Part shown: positions 20,100 to 30,015 of the stretch, one piece after another | Layout: each line of letters starts with the position of its first letter | Position numbering within the stretch: the first letter of the stretch is position 1 | Assembly: GCA_021464525.1 (NCBI GenBank) | Contig: JADRCO010000491.1 | Coordinates: 1 to 32,425, forward strand | Direction of reading: 5' to 3' | DNA length: 32,425 bases | Origin: Rhizophagus sp. LPA8_4_AMF | Taxonomy: Eukaryota > Glomeromycota > Glomeromycetes > Glomerales > Glomeraceae | The notes under the pieces: generated by a model | The model's database searches: none | What the model saw: only the letters and a program-made list of their open reading frames with translations | What the model was told of the DNA's origin: nothing | Position numbers and translations under genes: made by a program

Positions 20100-21900
20100 A
20101 AAGGATGTTCGTGCAAAGGAAAAAGTGTTAAAATATTCTTTAACGGCATATGAAAGAGAGAAAACTGTAATTATTCAAGAGCCAGATTGATAAATTATTT
20201 AACTTTACACAAGAGGAAATTAAGGAATTGAATCTGACTGGCAAAACATATAATAAGAATAATACTTTATGATTACGATAGTGAATCAACGAATAAGTTG
20301 AGTAATACGTGGATACATGGAGTGTGGATAAAGATGATCTAAATAATTTAGTCAACGCTTTAATGTTTGTTGATGCAATTTAATAACACTATTTAAAGTA
20401 CATATTTTTATCGGAGCCCATATGTATAAGCAACAATAATGATTGTGATGTAGAATATATTCATGTCATTACAGATTAAATCCCTATGAAATGTTAATGA
20501 TGCATCACATCCATGTAGTATTTATCAATGAAGAGATTTGGTCTATAGAATGATCGTAAATAAATTAATCGAAACTTTGTTTTATTCGATACATTAGTTT
20601 GTTTTTTAAGCAATTAAAGAAAGTTAATAAAGGTACTGAAGAAAAGAAAAATGAAGAATATCCTTCTAATGGATAGGTTAAACGAGCATATCAGTATATA
20701 TCTGATAAAATTCAAAGCAAATTAGATGAGATTAGAACTTCTAAGATATGTGCTTGAGTAGATATGATATCGACTTAATTATGTATAGTAATTTCATTAC
20801 GCGCCTTATTTGAAAACTTATTAGATGAACACATAACAATATATCCCTCTAATGGATTATCAGGAAACGAATTATTAAAATTATTAATATTAATAGAATA
20901 TACAAAGGTCAAAGTAGTGATGGTTTCATAATTGCTGTTTCAAAATTAAGGATATGAGCAAGAAACAATTCTGGTATTTTGTTACATGAGTTAATAATGC
21001 AAAGATGCGTCTATTGGTAAAAAAATTTTTTACACGATTTTTTTTTTTTGAAAGTCCTCACGTTTACAATGAATTTATTTTTATTTATTTTTATCAAACA
21101 CTAGATTCAATACTAAAAAAAAAAATTATCAGATCAAAGTGTCTGACTCACACCACCTCGGTTTAATACGTTCGGTATACAACAACGTTTTCGAACCATG
21201 TTCAACAACTGAATATGATATCGTTTTGAACTTATATTCATCGTTTACGTAATATTCTTGAGGAATATCCAGATGGCTCACAAATACTTCGTGAAATTCT
21301 TGCTTTTAATGGCCAGAGATATCCGCTTTTAGACTCAAACCCTGACTTTAAATGTTCAAATTAAATGATTCAAACAACAATACTCAAAATTCTAGCGTTA
21401 TTGACTTTTATGAGGTAAGATTTAGCCACATCAATGACATTTATTATGCAAGTATCTCTAACATGTCCATCTTACAGAAGAGTAACGTCTTTTATTCTAA
21501 TCTGCTTTTTTCAGTCATCCGATGTAAAAAATTTTTACATTTACTACTCCTAAATTATTTAACCATACTTACTGTACGTAAGTATTGGTTCAGCTCAACG
21601 TTAAATGAATTGAAAACATAAATTGTTTAACGTACCTATTTTGAAAGTTCGTCTGGATGAATGGATGATTTTGAGATACTTTAGAGAATTGTCATAATAA
21701 TTTCTTATTGGATACATTATTTAAATCAGCTAGCCCAATTTATATTGCAACGAACTGTGGGATAAGATTCTCCGAACTGTATTGTCACTTAACAATGAAA
21801 TTCAAAAGAATTTATCAGCAGTTTTATTGGTTAATATTCTCCATGAGAGTTGAAGATTCAAACCAGTCTGTCGAAAGTGGAATTCATCATTATCTATAAT
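20100..21900 (+). pseudogene. Unrecognised plus-strand gene relic (several frameshifted fragments)
   Basis: The plus strand carries protein-like pieces in changing frames, each ended by stops. In order: KYSLTAYEREKTVIIQE then QIDKLFNFTQEEIKELNLTG (about 20130-20250); TEEKKNEEYPSNG and KRAYQYISDKIQSKLDEIRT (about 20636-20740); FENLLDEHITIYPSNGLSGN (about 20810-20870); DGFIIAVSKLR and NNSGILLHELIM (about 20920-21000); ILEEYPDGSQILREILAFNG (about 21253-21312); ELWDKILRTVLSLNNEIQKN (about 21755-21815). The word YPSNG appears in two of them. I do not recognise a family, and whether these fragments come from one gene or several is inference. The open frame at 21352-21621 lies in the same region and probably reads part of the relic out of frame. 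Confidence 0.35.
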
Positions 21901-21942
21901 GGATAATCTCAACAAAATGAGAAATCAAGATCACCCAATATC

Positions 21943-22353
21943 TTACACTATAAAGAAGGTCAAAAAGGGACCGTAAATTTTATGGAACTCTTTCAAATGT
22001 TTATTGCATTTATTGTCACGCAAGAGTGGAGCACATTTATTTGCTTCGAAAAAGTTGTGTACAATATGGGTGTAATAACGATAATACACTATGTAATGAG
22101 ACTGATATGATTTCTTAAAAGGGTAAGTACAATTGTTTCTTCCATATTGCACAGGGTATCTACTTTGTTCATTAATTTCTTTCTCTATAAATTTTAGTTG
22201 TATAACCTCCACAAGCTCCCTATTTGCATTGAACTTTTTATTTAAAGAAAATGAATCATGGACATGTAGCAAAGAAATGTGAAATAAAAATAATGGATTC
22301 GCTATTGGAGCCCTGCAAATTATTTTTATCTGTGTTATCTCCTTTTTTTCCAC
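21943..22353 (-). CDS. Hypothetical ORF, 136 codons, unknown
   Basis: This frame is long for such AT-rich DNA. It is rich in Tyr, His, Lys and Asn, with a central YPVQYGRNNCTYPFKKSYQS stretch and scattered cysteines. There is no signal peptide, membrane span or domain I recognise. The start shown is simply the first ATG, and no intron is evident. It could be a chance frame, an exon of a larger gene or a relic. Nothing in the neighbourhood indicates a role. Confidence 0.25.
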   Translation of the reverse strand: MEKKEITQIKIICRAPIANPLFLFHISLLHVHDSFSLNKKFNANRELVEVIQLKFIEKEINEQSRYPVQYGRNNCTYPFKKSYQSHYIVYYRYYTHIVHNFFEANKCAPLLRDNKCNKHLKEFHKIYGPFLTFFIV

Positions 22354-23325
22354 CTAATGCCGGCCTAATTCTGGACAAAATCTCCATAATTCTGGCCAGG
22401 GTACTCATTTTCAGGGGTGCTTACTAACCGCAAAATGCGGTATTATAATCACCCATAATCAGGATACTTTTTTATATTAATCGCATTCGATACTGGTTAT
22501 ATAATTGAATATAACAACTTCAAAGAAATTAATAATGTCATTAATTCTAATAATACAAAAAGATATGTTACCAAATCCAAAAGAACAAATATAGATCAGC
22601 TTTACAATGGTGATTTTGAGTGTCTAGTGTCACTGTTCAAGAAGGTAGCGGTGTGGTGGTGATTCTGATGGCACACTATTTCGGATGTTCTCGAACATAC
22701 AATTCATCGTTTTAGTATCCGTAGTTTTCCATGACCACCGGACTACCCTTTACACTGGGGTGGGTGTAGTATGAATGATTAGTAATAGAGTAACCAAATA
22801 GTCATTAAAGAAAGTTCATCGTACACTATGGTAAAAGTGAGGATACCGATTTAAATTATTAAGTAAGTCTTTATATACATGTCAAATAAAATTGTAGCAA
22901 TCACGTTTGTGATTCTTTTTCCTATTAGTGTATAATTATTGATCATTAACTTTATAATTTACGCTAATCGTAAAAATAAGTACCCACGATAGATCAGTTT
23001 TTTGGTTAATATAGATTTGGTTTAGTTACCTAACTTTTTAAAAACAAAATTATCAAAAGTATCAAGTTTACAAAAAAAATTCTCAAATCATGAACTTCTA
23101 ATAAATCGATTGCGATTTTTTCGAGATTTTGTTATAAACTTACAATTACAGTTTATTAATTATCATAACAGATAAACAATAATTATGTTAAAATATGATC
23201 GATAAAAATTATGTCACGATTTTTATTTTATTAAAAAAAATACTTCATTTAAACAGAACTTATGATGAAGTACATACGTTAATTTCACTACATTCTATTA
23301 AGTAAGTTATCGATTAAATGCATAC
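22354..23325. other. Intergenic with repeat-like words
   Basis: No gene was supported. GCCGGCCTAATTCTGGAC and ATTCTGGCCAGGGTACTC at 22361-22405 look like transposon or repeat sequence; a CCAGGGTACT word also occurs at the window end (about 32380). ACCGCAAAATGCGGT at 22427-22441 is a perfect 6-bp hairpin. GGGGTGGGTGTAGTATGAAT near 22757 resembles GGAGTGGGTATAATAGGAGT near 24583, suggesting two relics of the same repeated sequence. Confidence 0.35.
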
Positions 23326-23810
23326 CTGAAAATTGCAACATCAATTTTACCTGATGATGTCACTTTGTGAATAACCGCAGATTCACATACATCCGGGATA
23401 CCATTCTGATGGCGAACCCTATAATAAAGAATAAGTAAAACATGAGAATGTTGGTGCATGGAATTCAATTATAAATTTATATATAATGAAATTTTTTCAT
23501 ACCATTTTGGAAGTTTGTTTTCAGCCTCTCCAAGGTCATGATTATTTCTAAACACAAATACAGTATTTAAATTTTTGACATCTAAACCTCCATGTTCTAC
23601 AAAGTGCGTGACTATAGCTTGCTTTGATTGGTTCATATCACCGTTTCTAAAACCAGGCACCGAGGGAACATCGTTGAATCCTGCGAAATTCCATTGTATA
23701 ACAATCGCAGGATCTTCGACTGCCATTTCTTTTTTCACGGCATAAAGTGCAATCTTGGCTATATTATCATCTCTAAGCGCAGCGGGTAGATCCAATGGCA
23801 CTAAATACAT
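23326..23810 (-). CDS. Unrecognised spliced gene fragment, at least two exons
   Basis: Exon 23810-23503 begins MYLVPLDLPAALRDDNIAKI and contains VIQWNFAGFNDVPSVPGFRN, KQAIVTHFVEHGGLDVKNLN and VFVFRNNHDLGEAENKLPK. Intron 23502-23419 (84 bp, GTATGA...ATAG) splits a tryptophan codon. The next exon, 23418-23326, reads VRHQNGIPDVCESAVIHKVT then SSGKIDVAIF and ends at a GTATGC donor. I found no downstream exon in this strand, so the 3' end looks lost or beyond a long intron. Above 23830 a further piece (VSEETPVQKLARKCG, about 23935-23885) may be an earlier exon, but I could not find a splice pair keeping the frame. The precise donor/acceptor pair supports a real gene. Balanced amino-acid use fits a soluble enzyme-like protein; I cannot name it. 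Confidence 0.55.
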
Positions 23811-23884
23811 AGGAATATTAATAATACTCGATGATTACATCTAATATTGAATTATTGATTATTAATGTTCTATCATACATACTT

Positions 23885-23935
23885 ATACCACATTTTCGGG
23901 CAAGTTTTTGTACAGGTGTTTCTTCAGATACCAAA
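23885..23935 (-). other. Possible upstream exon of the 23326-23810 gene
   Basis: The minus strand reads VSEETPVQKLARKCG just before a GTATGT-like donor (GGTATAAGTATGT). Composition and position suit an exon of the neighbouring gene, but no acceptor before ATG 23810 gives a continuous frame. Confidence 0.3.
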
Positions 23936-24599
23936 AGTATTAGTAACTACTTGATAAATTAATTTATTATTTTGTTTTTTTTTGCAATATTGAAAAAATG
24001 AATACCTTTTTGGAAAACTTTGAAAATTTTTGACATGTTAGAAAATATGTTCTGAAGTGATTTAATATGGCGTACATATTATTGTATATACTGTGTATAT
24101 ATATATTTTTTTTTTTTAAAAAAAAAGGAATGGAGTAATTATTTAATAGAATTCTGATTAATTAATTAATCATAAAGTTTATTATTTAATAAAAAAAGTT
24201 TTTTAAATCATATTTGATTTAAACCTTTGTTGGAAAAGCTCGATGTGCTATATTTTGGAATTTGGAAGGCAACAAATGACTTTCGCTGCGCTGATTTCAT
24301 TTTTTTTTTCTTCATATGCTTGAAGCTGAATGCATCATGTATTTATCTTGATAAATTTAGCTGTTAAAGAAAACGTACTTTACGTCACGTGAGGGTGAGT
24401 GAAGATTTCACCAACAAAAAATTTTCACTTTCACGTAATCACATGAAAAATATTTGTTGCCATATCCCTTTTGCAAATGTATCGTTCTTGACCCATCATG
24501 TGCTATTTTCTTGAATCCAATATTACGAAAGTTAATATGTCGTACAGAGTCAGGATCTATACTTTTGCATCACTTTTATTCTGGAGTGGGTATAATAGG
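23936..24599. other. Intergenic, no gene seen
   Basis: AT-rich, with homopolymer T/A around 24100-24130 and no usable reading frame. A TCACGTGA-like word (24386-24393) was noted, but one occurrence is not evidence of regulation. Confidence 0.35.
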
Positions 24600-24780
24600 A
24601 GTATGAATGGGTAGAAGTAATATGGGTAGAAGTAATATGGGAAATAGAAATGTGAATAGATGTAGTCAATGGAGTAAATGAACGTAAGATGTTACCACTG
24701 TGATGAAAAGGTCATAATGCGAATGAATGTCCAAACCGGATTATTAATAATAGGAGAAATGAAAGAAGAATGAATTTGTA
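24600..24780 (+). pseudogene. CCHC zinc-knuckle (Gag-like) relic
   Basis: At 24690-24730 the plus strand encodes a C-X2-C-X4-H-X4-C zinc knuckle (CYHC, GHNANEC) followed by PNRIINNRRNERRMNL and a stop near 24780. The cysteine pair and the GHNANEC half lie in different frames, so a one-base shift falls between them. Upstream is a tandem MGRSN repeat (about 24605-24635) with stops. Such Arg/Asn-rich, zinc-knuckle C-termini are typical of retrotransposon Gag proteins and of stand-alone knuckle proteins. No reverse transcriptase or long terminal repeat was found nearby, so the element type is open. Confidence 0.5.
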
Positions 24781-24839
24781 AAATCCAGCTTAAAGAAAAG
24801 ATGGGTTGCGCAGAATATCATGTGATCATTAGTCTTTAA

Positions 24840-25177
24840 TTGTAAAAAAAAAAAAAAAAATTTCTCAACCTATCATAATTTAAATACAAAATTTTCTATG
24901 ATCACACTTCCTGATAAAAAGTTAAAAAGTATCCAGCCATCAAAAAACTAATTTGTATTATGTATTTATGAGATAAGATGAGTAACTTTATTAGTGCCAA
25001 GTAAAAAAAAATATAAATAGTATAAATATAAAAGAAATAACAAAGTATAAAAATGAAATATATAAGAAAAAAATAAATAAATAACAAGAAATCTATAATC
25101 TAATATTAGATCGTATTTTATATAAAGCCATGTAATTTGTACAATAGGCTGTCTGCATACAAGTTACATTACAAAGT
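24840..25177. repeat. 3' flank of array copy A, also present beside copy C
   Basis: TAATTGTAAAAAA and CACACTTCCTGATAAAAAGT (to about 24920) match 29080-29165, and GAGATAAGATGAGTAACTTT onward matches 29799-30015. The part that encodes the transposase fragment near copy C is missing here. The 61-codon frame at 24902-25087 is only Phe/Ile/Tyr low-complexity sequence and is not a gene. Confidence 0.6.
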
Positions 25178-25714
25178 TTACCAAAACTCATAATCCTGAA
25201 TATCAGAAGAGAAAATTTCATTATCAGTTGTCTCAGTAGGAACGTTGGTTTGTTGACGATGAAGAGCATCCGGTGAAGCGAGTTGTTCGGTAGTATAACG
25301 GTACGATGGTGCAGCATAACGAATAGTTGGCGTACGAGAAGAAATTAAAGGGCGTTCATTCAAATAAGGATGAGGTCTGGGAGCATGGTTTCGGTATATA
25401 CGACGAGGCATAGAAATTTGTTGTGGTGGTGATGGTTGTTGCGCAATGATAAATTGTCTTATTTGATTTAATAACCTTTTAAGTTCATTAATTTGTTCAA
25501 GTTGTCTATTAATATTTTCTTCAAATGCATTAATAGAATTGGAAAGGATTTGGAGATTTTGGTGCATAGAAAGGTCATTATTTTGTTGAGAAACAGTGCG
25601 TTGATTTAGTGGTGGGTGTGTTAAGAGAGTGACACATTCGTTTTCGTATTGTGGATCATTTGCAACATGGTATTCAGAGTATTCGGGGTATTCAGTTGAA
25701 AAATTTTGCGTCAT
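25178..25714 (-). CDS. Array protein copy A, coiled-coil family of unknown function
   Basis: This 178-residue, single-exon open frame has an N-terminus rich in Tyr/Glu/Pro (MTQNFSTEYPEYSEYHVAND). A regular heptad coiled coil follows at about 54-90 (hydrophobics at 54, 57, 61, 64, 68, 72, 75, 78, 82, 85, 89). Then come a Gln/Pro linker, an Arg/His/Pro-rich stretch (SMPRRIYRNHAPRPHPY, 101-117) and a short acidic end SSDIQDYEFW. There is no signal peptide or membrane span. A homo-oligomer with a basic, possibly nucleic-acid-binding middle is inference. Copy C is a close relative (185 residues), while B and D are broken. Start 25714 is preserved in copy C. The conserved residues at both ends, kept in two open copies, argue for real coding. 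I know no family name; lineage-specific is likely. Confidence 0.65.
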   Translation of the reverse strand: MTQNFSTEYPEYSEYHVANDPQYENECVTLLTHPPLNQRTVSQQNNDLSMHQNLQILSNSINAFEENINRQLEQINELKRLLNQIRQFIIAQQPSPPQQISMPRRIYRNHAPRPHPYLNERPLISSRTPTIRYAAPSYRYTTEQLASPDALHRQQTNVPTETTDNEIFSSDIQDYEFW

Positions 25715-25930
25715 GATTACTGGTATATATATATATATATTATTTTTTTAAAGAAAAACTAGTATATATTTTATAGGAAGAAGTAAAAAAAAGAAATGTT
25801 TATTTTATTTTATTTTATTTTTTCAAGGATCTTGTCATTGGAGTATTTATATCAAACCGAACATATCCTTCACTGTAAATTAACTGACGCTTTACCAAAA
25901 GTTAACATAATGCGGCCAATAATCCGCAGC
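25715..25930 (-). promoter_or_regulatory. Conserved upstream block of copy A with TATA-like box
   Basis: On the minus strand TATAAATA lies at 25851-25844, 130 bp before the copy A ATG. The same order of words is seen above the other copies: TATAAATACTCCA, an ACAAGATCC-like word, then ACATTTCTTTTTTTTAC and CTTCCTATAAAAT before the start. Conservation outside the coding region fits a shared promoter, or simply recent duplication. Confidence 0.5.
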
Positions 25931-27889
25931 TGATGACATATTCCCAGATTTTTCTAGAATCTTGCAATATTTTTTAGAAATGTACAAGTAAATATGTTAT
26001 AGTATATATGAATTTATTTACCGACCTGAAAGTTTATATTCTTTGTTATGCAAGAAGTTATTTAAAGAAACATCGTTTTAGTAAAGATTTACGATTAAAA
26101 GCCTGTTTAATGCTTCTTCAAATGCAATGTTCGGGTAATCGGAGCAATTTATAGTAATTACAATGAGACCTTTTTGAATTTAATTGTTTCTATTTGAGAA
26201 AAATTTTATTTATACTTAACCTAAATTATCATACATTGATGGACAGACGGAGTTATATAAAATTCTTGGAACTAGGACCCGAGCTATACATAAAAAGGTC
26301 ATTTGCGCCCAAATCATGTACACAGTGTACTTTTTTGGATAATGTTGACCAGCATTAAATAGTGCCGGCCCTGAAGAAATGCGTAGAGCTAATAGTAAAT
26401 ATTTTTTAACTGCATCTGACTTCTATATATATAGCTCGGAGTCCTACATTGGTCAAGTGACGCATGCTGAAATGGAAGGACCCAGGATAATTACAATAGA
26501 GGTCACATTTGCAGTACTAACACATAATTTTAGTAATTTATTAAATATACATTTTTATCATATGACCTTGTATGTATTAAAAATATCCTTTTTTATCATG
26601 TGATTTTGATTAGTATTTCTTATACTTCATTCTTGTTAAATTTATTCAGTATTATCAATTGACTGTAACAATAATCAATTGTAACTTATCTATGACTAAA
26701 TTAAAATTGTCATTTCTTTTTTTTCCCACAATTAAAAATCTAATAAATGATCAAATGGCTAGAAATATGTGAAAAAAAAATCATATTTTGATTCATCTAC
26801 TGGAAGTGGAATTGTAGAAAGAAATTGTTAATATTTAAAAGTTGTTCAAGATCTTTATTATTATATTGGTATATAATAATATTAAAAATAAAATTAAAAT
26901 ACATGACTTGTGTACATGTTTTAAATTTTAAATAAAACATGTCGAATTTCTGGTAAATGTATCTAACATAATATGATAAATTTTGATATAATTTACTACA
27001 CTTGTGGTAAAGAATGAATTTTTCGGTGAATTATCTAATATAAAATGAATTTTTCCCAAAAAGCAACGTACTATTAATATCAAAAATTAATGTAATACTT
27101 ACACATCATATTCCCTAAAAAAGTTCAAAAATATGCGCTTTTACTAGTAAATTTATATGACCTTAAAATTTTACTTAATTTTTACTATGACCTAAGTTTG
27201 ATGGTACTCTATTTTAACATGTTACTGTTTCTTAAAATATTCACTTTTTTCATATGACCTTTTCGTTAAAAATGCAAAATAATATACTTTTTTTGCATAT
27301 GACCTTTATTATAATTATTTGGGTCCTGAAATGGAATTATGCTTATTGTTTAATGTAATGATGAAGTTTTGCTTATTGACATTTGTTTTAATGAACTATC
27401 ATAGTTAATTTTTTACAAACTAATTCCGCATGTAATGACACATACCATAAATGAAAAAGAAAAAGGCGGAATTTTTTATAAAGAGATTAATTAGTTAATC
27501 CCATTATGATAATAGTTAATTACTATTACTAATAAACAATTAAGTGTTATTCCTTCAATGATTTTATGGTCAAATTTTGCCTGAAATTTGTTAATAAATT
27601 TCGAATAAATCACACTATGAATCCGACTACTTTTAGATGTCAATTAAAAAAATATTTCGTCATTTGACGCAATTAAAGATGCAATGTAGGCTTCTGCAGC
27701 ATATCCTAACGTACGGTCAGCTCAATATAACAATCTCTATTATATCGAAGAATTTAAAGTTTAATTTGTTAATTCGTTATAATTGGTTAAATATCACGTG
27801 TTATGAAAATTCGAGTTCGGACGCATTTTAATCCAAATCTCATTTTTATTAATAATTTTCTCGTTCACGTCTTATTTTCCCTGTCATTG
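25931..27889. other. Spacer of the array, no gene supported
   Basis: The part up to about 26,220 matches the region above copy D (32,160-32,290; shared CCTGTTTAAT, CGGGTA, GAAAAATTTTATT words), so it belongs to the duplicated unit. GTACACAGTGTAC at 26318-26330 is a perfect 13-base palindrome. CATATGACCT-like words recur at 26559, about 27154, 27185, 27251 and 27296. The open frames at 26379-26603, 27637-27831 and 27803-28039 are short, low-complexity and unsupported. Confidence 0.4.
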
Positions 27890-28051
27890 TCAAAATTTTA
27901 TCAAATATTTATAAAGTATAAAAATGAAATAAGAAAAAAAAAACAAATAAAGAACAAGCTCTATTATCTTAGATCTTATTTTATTATAAAGCCATATAAT
28001 TTGCATACAATTTACATTACAAGTTTTGCCTTTTTTTAAAAAAAAAAAAAT

Positions 28052-28647
28052 TTATTCACGGGGGAACAGTAACTTAATTAGAAATGAAATAAAATATTCC
28101 TGTGTTAGTACCCATCCATCCTGCAGATGTACCCAGAGCTGAATATCAGAAGAGAAAATTTCATTATCAACTGTCTCAGTAGGAACGTTTGTTTGTTGAC
28201 AATGAAGAATATTCGGTGAAAGCGAGTTGTTCGGTAATATTAGTAATACATTCATGACCGTAGTTGGTGCAGCATAACGAATAGTTGGCGTACGAGAAGA
28301 AATTAAAGGGCGTTCATTTAAATAAGATGAGATCTGGGTGCATGGTTTCGATATATACGACGAGGCATAGAAGTTTGTTGTGGTGGTGATGGTTGTTGCG
28401 CGATCTTATTTGATTTAATAACCTTTTAATTCATTAACCAGTTTAAGTTGTCTATTAATATTTTCTTCAAATGCATTAATAGAATTAGAAAAAATCTGTG
28501 GATTTTGGTGCATAGAAAAGTCATTATTTTGTTGAGAAACAGTGCGTTGAGTTAGTGGTGGGTGTGTTAAGAAAGTGACACATTCGTTTTCGTATTGTGG
28601 ATCATTGAAGGTGGGTATTCAGGATATTCAGTTGAAGAATTTTGCAT
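28052..28647 (-). pseudogene. Array protein copy B, pseudogene
   Basis: ATG 28647 starts MQNSSTEYPEYP, but a deletion soon shifts the frame. NDPQYEN, the coiled-coil segment (NSINAFEENINRQL), YLNERPLISSRTPTIRYAA and QQTNVPTETVDNEIFSSDIQ are all recognisable in several frames. The usual DYEFW ending is replaced by unrelated sequence because about 110 bp (roughly 28028-28137) intervenes between the 3' flank (matching copies A and C up to about 28028) and the coding part. That insert starts in an A/T homopolymer. Confidence 0.7.
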
Positions 28648-28763
28648 GATTATTAGTATATATATATATTTTTTTTTTAAAAAAAAAAAATAGAGTAAAT
28701 TTTATAAGAATATATAAAAAAAAAGAAATGTTTATTTTTTTTCAAAGGATCTTATCACTAGAG

Positions 28764-28771
28764 TATTTATA
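28764..28771 (-). promoter_or_regulatory. TATA-like box above copy B
   Basis: TATAAATA on the minus strand, 117 bp before the former copy B start, followed by the same ACTC word as in copies A and D. Retained although the gene is broken. Confidence 0.4.
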
Positions 28772-28789
28772 CCGTATCACCATCATACT

Positions 28790-29138
28790 ATCCTGCGTAA
28801 GGTATATCATTTTTTACACCATTTTTTATAAACATTTATTGAAATTATTCTGTTTTGTGGAATAAAAGTTTGTGTAATTATCTTGATATAATTGGAATTC
28901 TGTGACTTGTTAAAAAACAGGGTTTTCAATATCGGGGTTTTGACTGAACAACTTTTTAAGTTTACGGCTAGTTTAAGAAATGAAAAACTGAACATTATTT
29001 TGATAAAATGTATAAAATATATAATAAATGATTGAGTTAAATTATTCAATTACTAATAATATCACTCGGCGTGATCATTAATCTCTAATTGCAAAAAAAA
29101 AAAATTCTCAACTTTCATAACTTGTATCAAAATTTTCC
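28790..29138. other. Array spacer, no gene supported
   Basis: AT-rich. The 80-codon minus frame at 28807-29049 is Ile/Phe/Lys low-complexity sequence and is not called. From about 29060 the sequence (GTGATCATTAATCTCTAATT) belongs to the duplicated flank shared with 24815-24850. Confidence 0.4.
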
Positions 29139-29503
29139 ATGAAACAAAACTTCACACTTCCTGATATAAATAATAGTTATAATGCATTTACAGGAGATTT
29201 AAAAGATTTACAAAATTATCCAATATGTAAAGAATCACGATATATAATTAAAGGAAATACAAAGGTAACCCGAAAAAAAATGGCCCTTTTTCTCTTATTG
29301 ATCATTTTCTTATACAATATCAAGATTCAAAAAGATCAGAAGCATTACAATATAGACATATGTATACTTCAAGTTCTGAATATGTTAATGAAGAAGATTA
29401 TAGTGATATATTTGATGAAAGACTATACAAAGAATTATGTGAAGAAGAATTTTTTTCAGATTATAGAGATATTGCGTTAACAGCTTCTATAGATGGTATT
29501 TAA
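29139..29503 (+). pseudogene. TNP2-like (Plavaka/KDZ-type) transposase, N-terminal fragment with frameshift
   Basis: ATG 29139 gives MKQNFTLPDINNSYNAFTGD, then PICKESRYIIKGNTK. A one-base shift near 29265 moves the frame to NPKKNGPFSLIDHFLIQYQD, RSEALQYRHMYTSSSEYVNE and DIFDERLYKELCEEEFFSDY, ending RDIALTASIDGI-TAA (29501-29503). PICKESRY, the LIDHFLIQYQ...RYRH segment and RDIALTASIDG are arranged as at the front of TNP2-like transposases of cut-and-paste elements, in which the D of SIDG is part of the early catalytic region. Everything after SIDGI is missing, so no active transposase is encoded. No terminal repeats of the parent element were found. The flanks are part of the array unit, so it was probably carried along by duplication. 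Confidence 0.55.
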
Positions 29504-30015
29504 GAGGAGGAGTAATACAAATTTTATACAAAATTTGTACAAATTACGGCCAAATGATTTTATATGGAATATAATTAAAATATATGTAAATTTATATGGA
29601 ATTTATGTTTGAAAATATTTTAAATAAATATGTATTATAAATTTGGTACGATTTCATTCTTAAATATCGATTTTAGTACAAATTTTAATGCAATTTAGTA
29701 AATCATGTGATTTGGATCGGTTGATTATATAAACAGAATGGTATAAATTTATACGAAAACTATTTACTGGGAAATTTGTATTACGTTTTGTGTTTATGAG
29801 ATGAGTAACTTTATTCAATACTAAGTAAAAAATATAAATGGTATAAATATAAAGGAAATAACAGAGTATAAAAATGAAATAAGAAAAAAAAAATAAATAA
29901 ATAAATAAAGAACAATAATTCCGAGAAATCTATAATCTAATATTAGAACGTATTTTATTATAAAGCCATATAATTTTTATAATAGGCTGTCTGCATACAA
30001 GTTACATTACAAGTT
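29504..30015. repeat. 3' flank of array copy C
   Basis: From about 29790 to 30015 the sequence matches the copy A 3' flank (24960-25177) and the copy B 3' flank (27915-28028), including GAGATGAGTAACTTTATT, AAAAATGAAATAAG and AAAGCCATATAATTT. The first 290 bp have no match that I see and no gene. Confidence 0.55.

Noticed and set aside
21175-21210. TTCGAACC word resembling the T-arm of a tRNA on the minus strand
   Set aside because: The flanking bases do not form the five-pair T stem, and no acceptor or anticodon stem fits.
25093-25317. Second minus frame inside copy A (also 29958-30155 in copy C)
   Set aside because: It is an alternative frame of the array gene. It is preserved in both copies only because they are recent duplicates.
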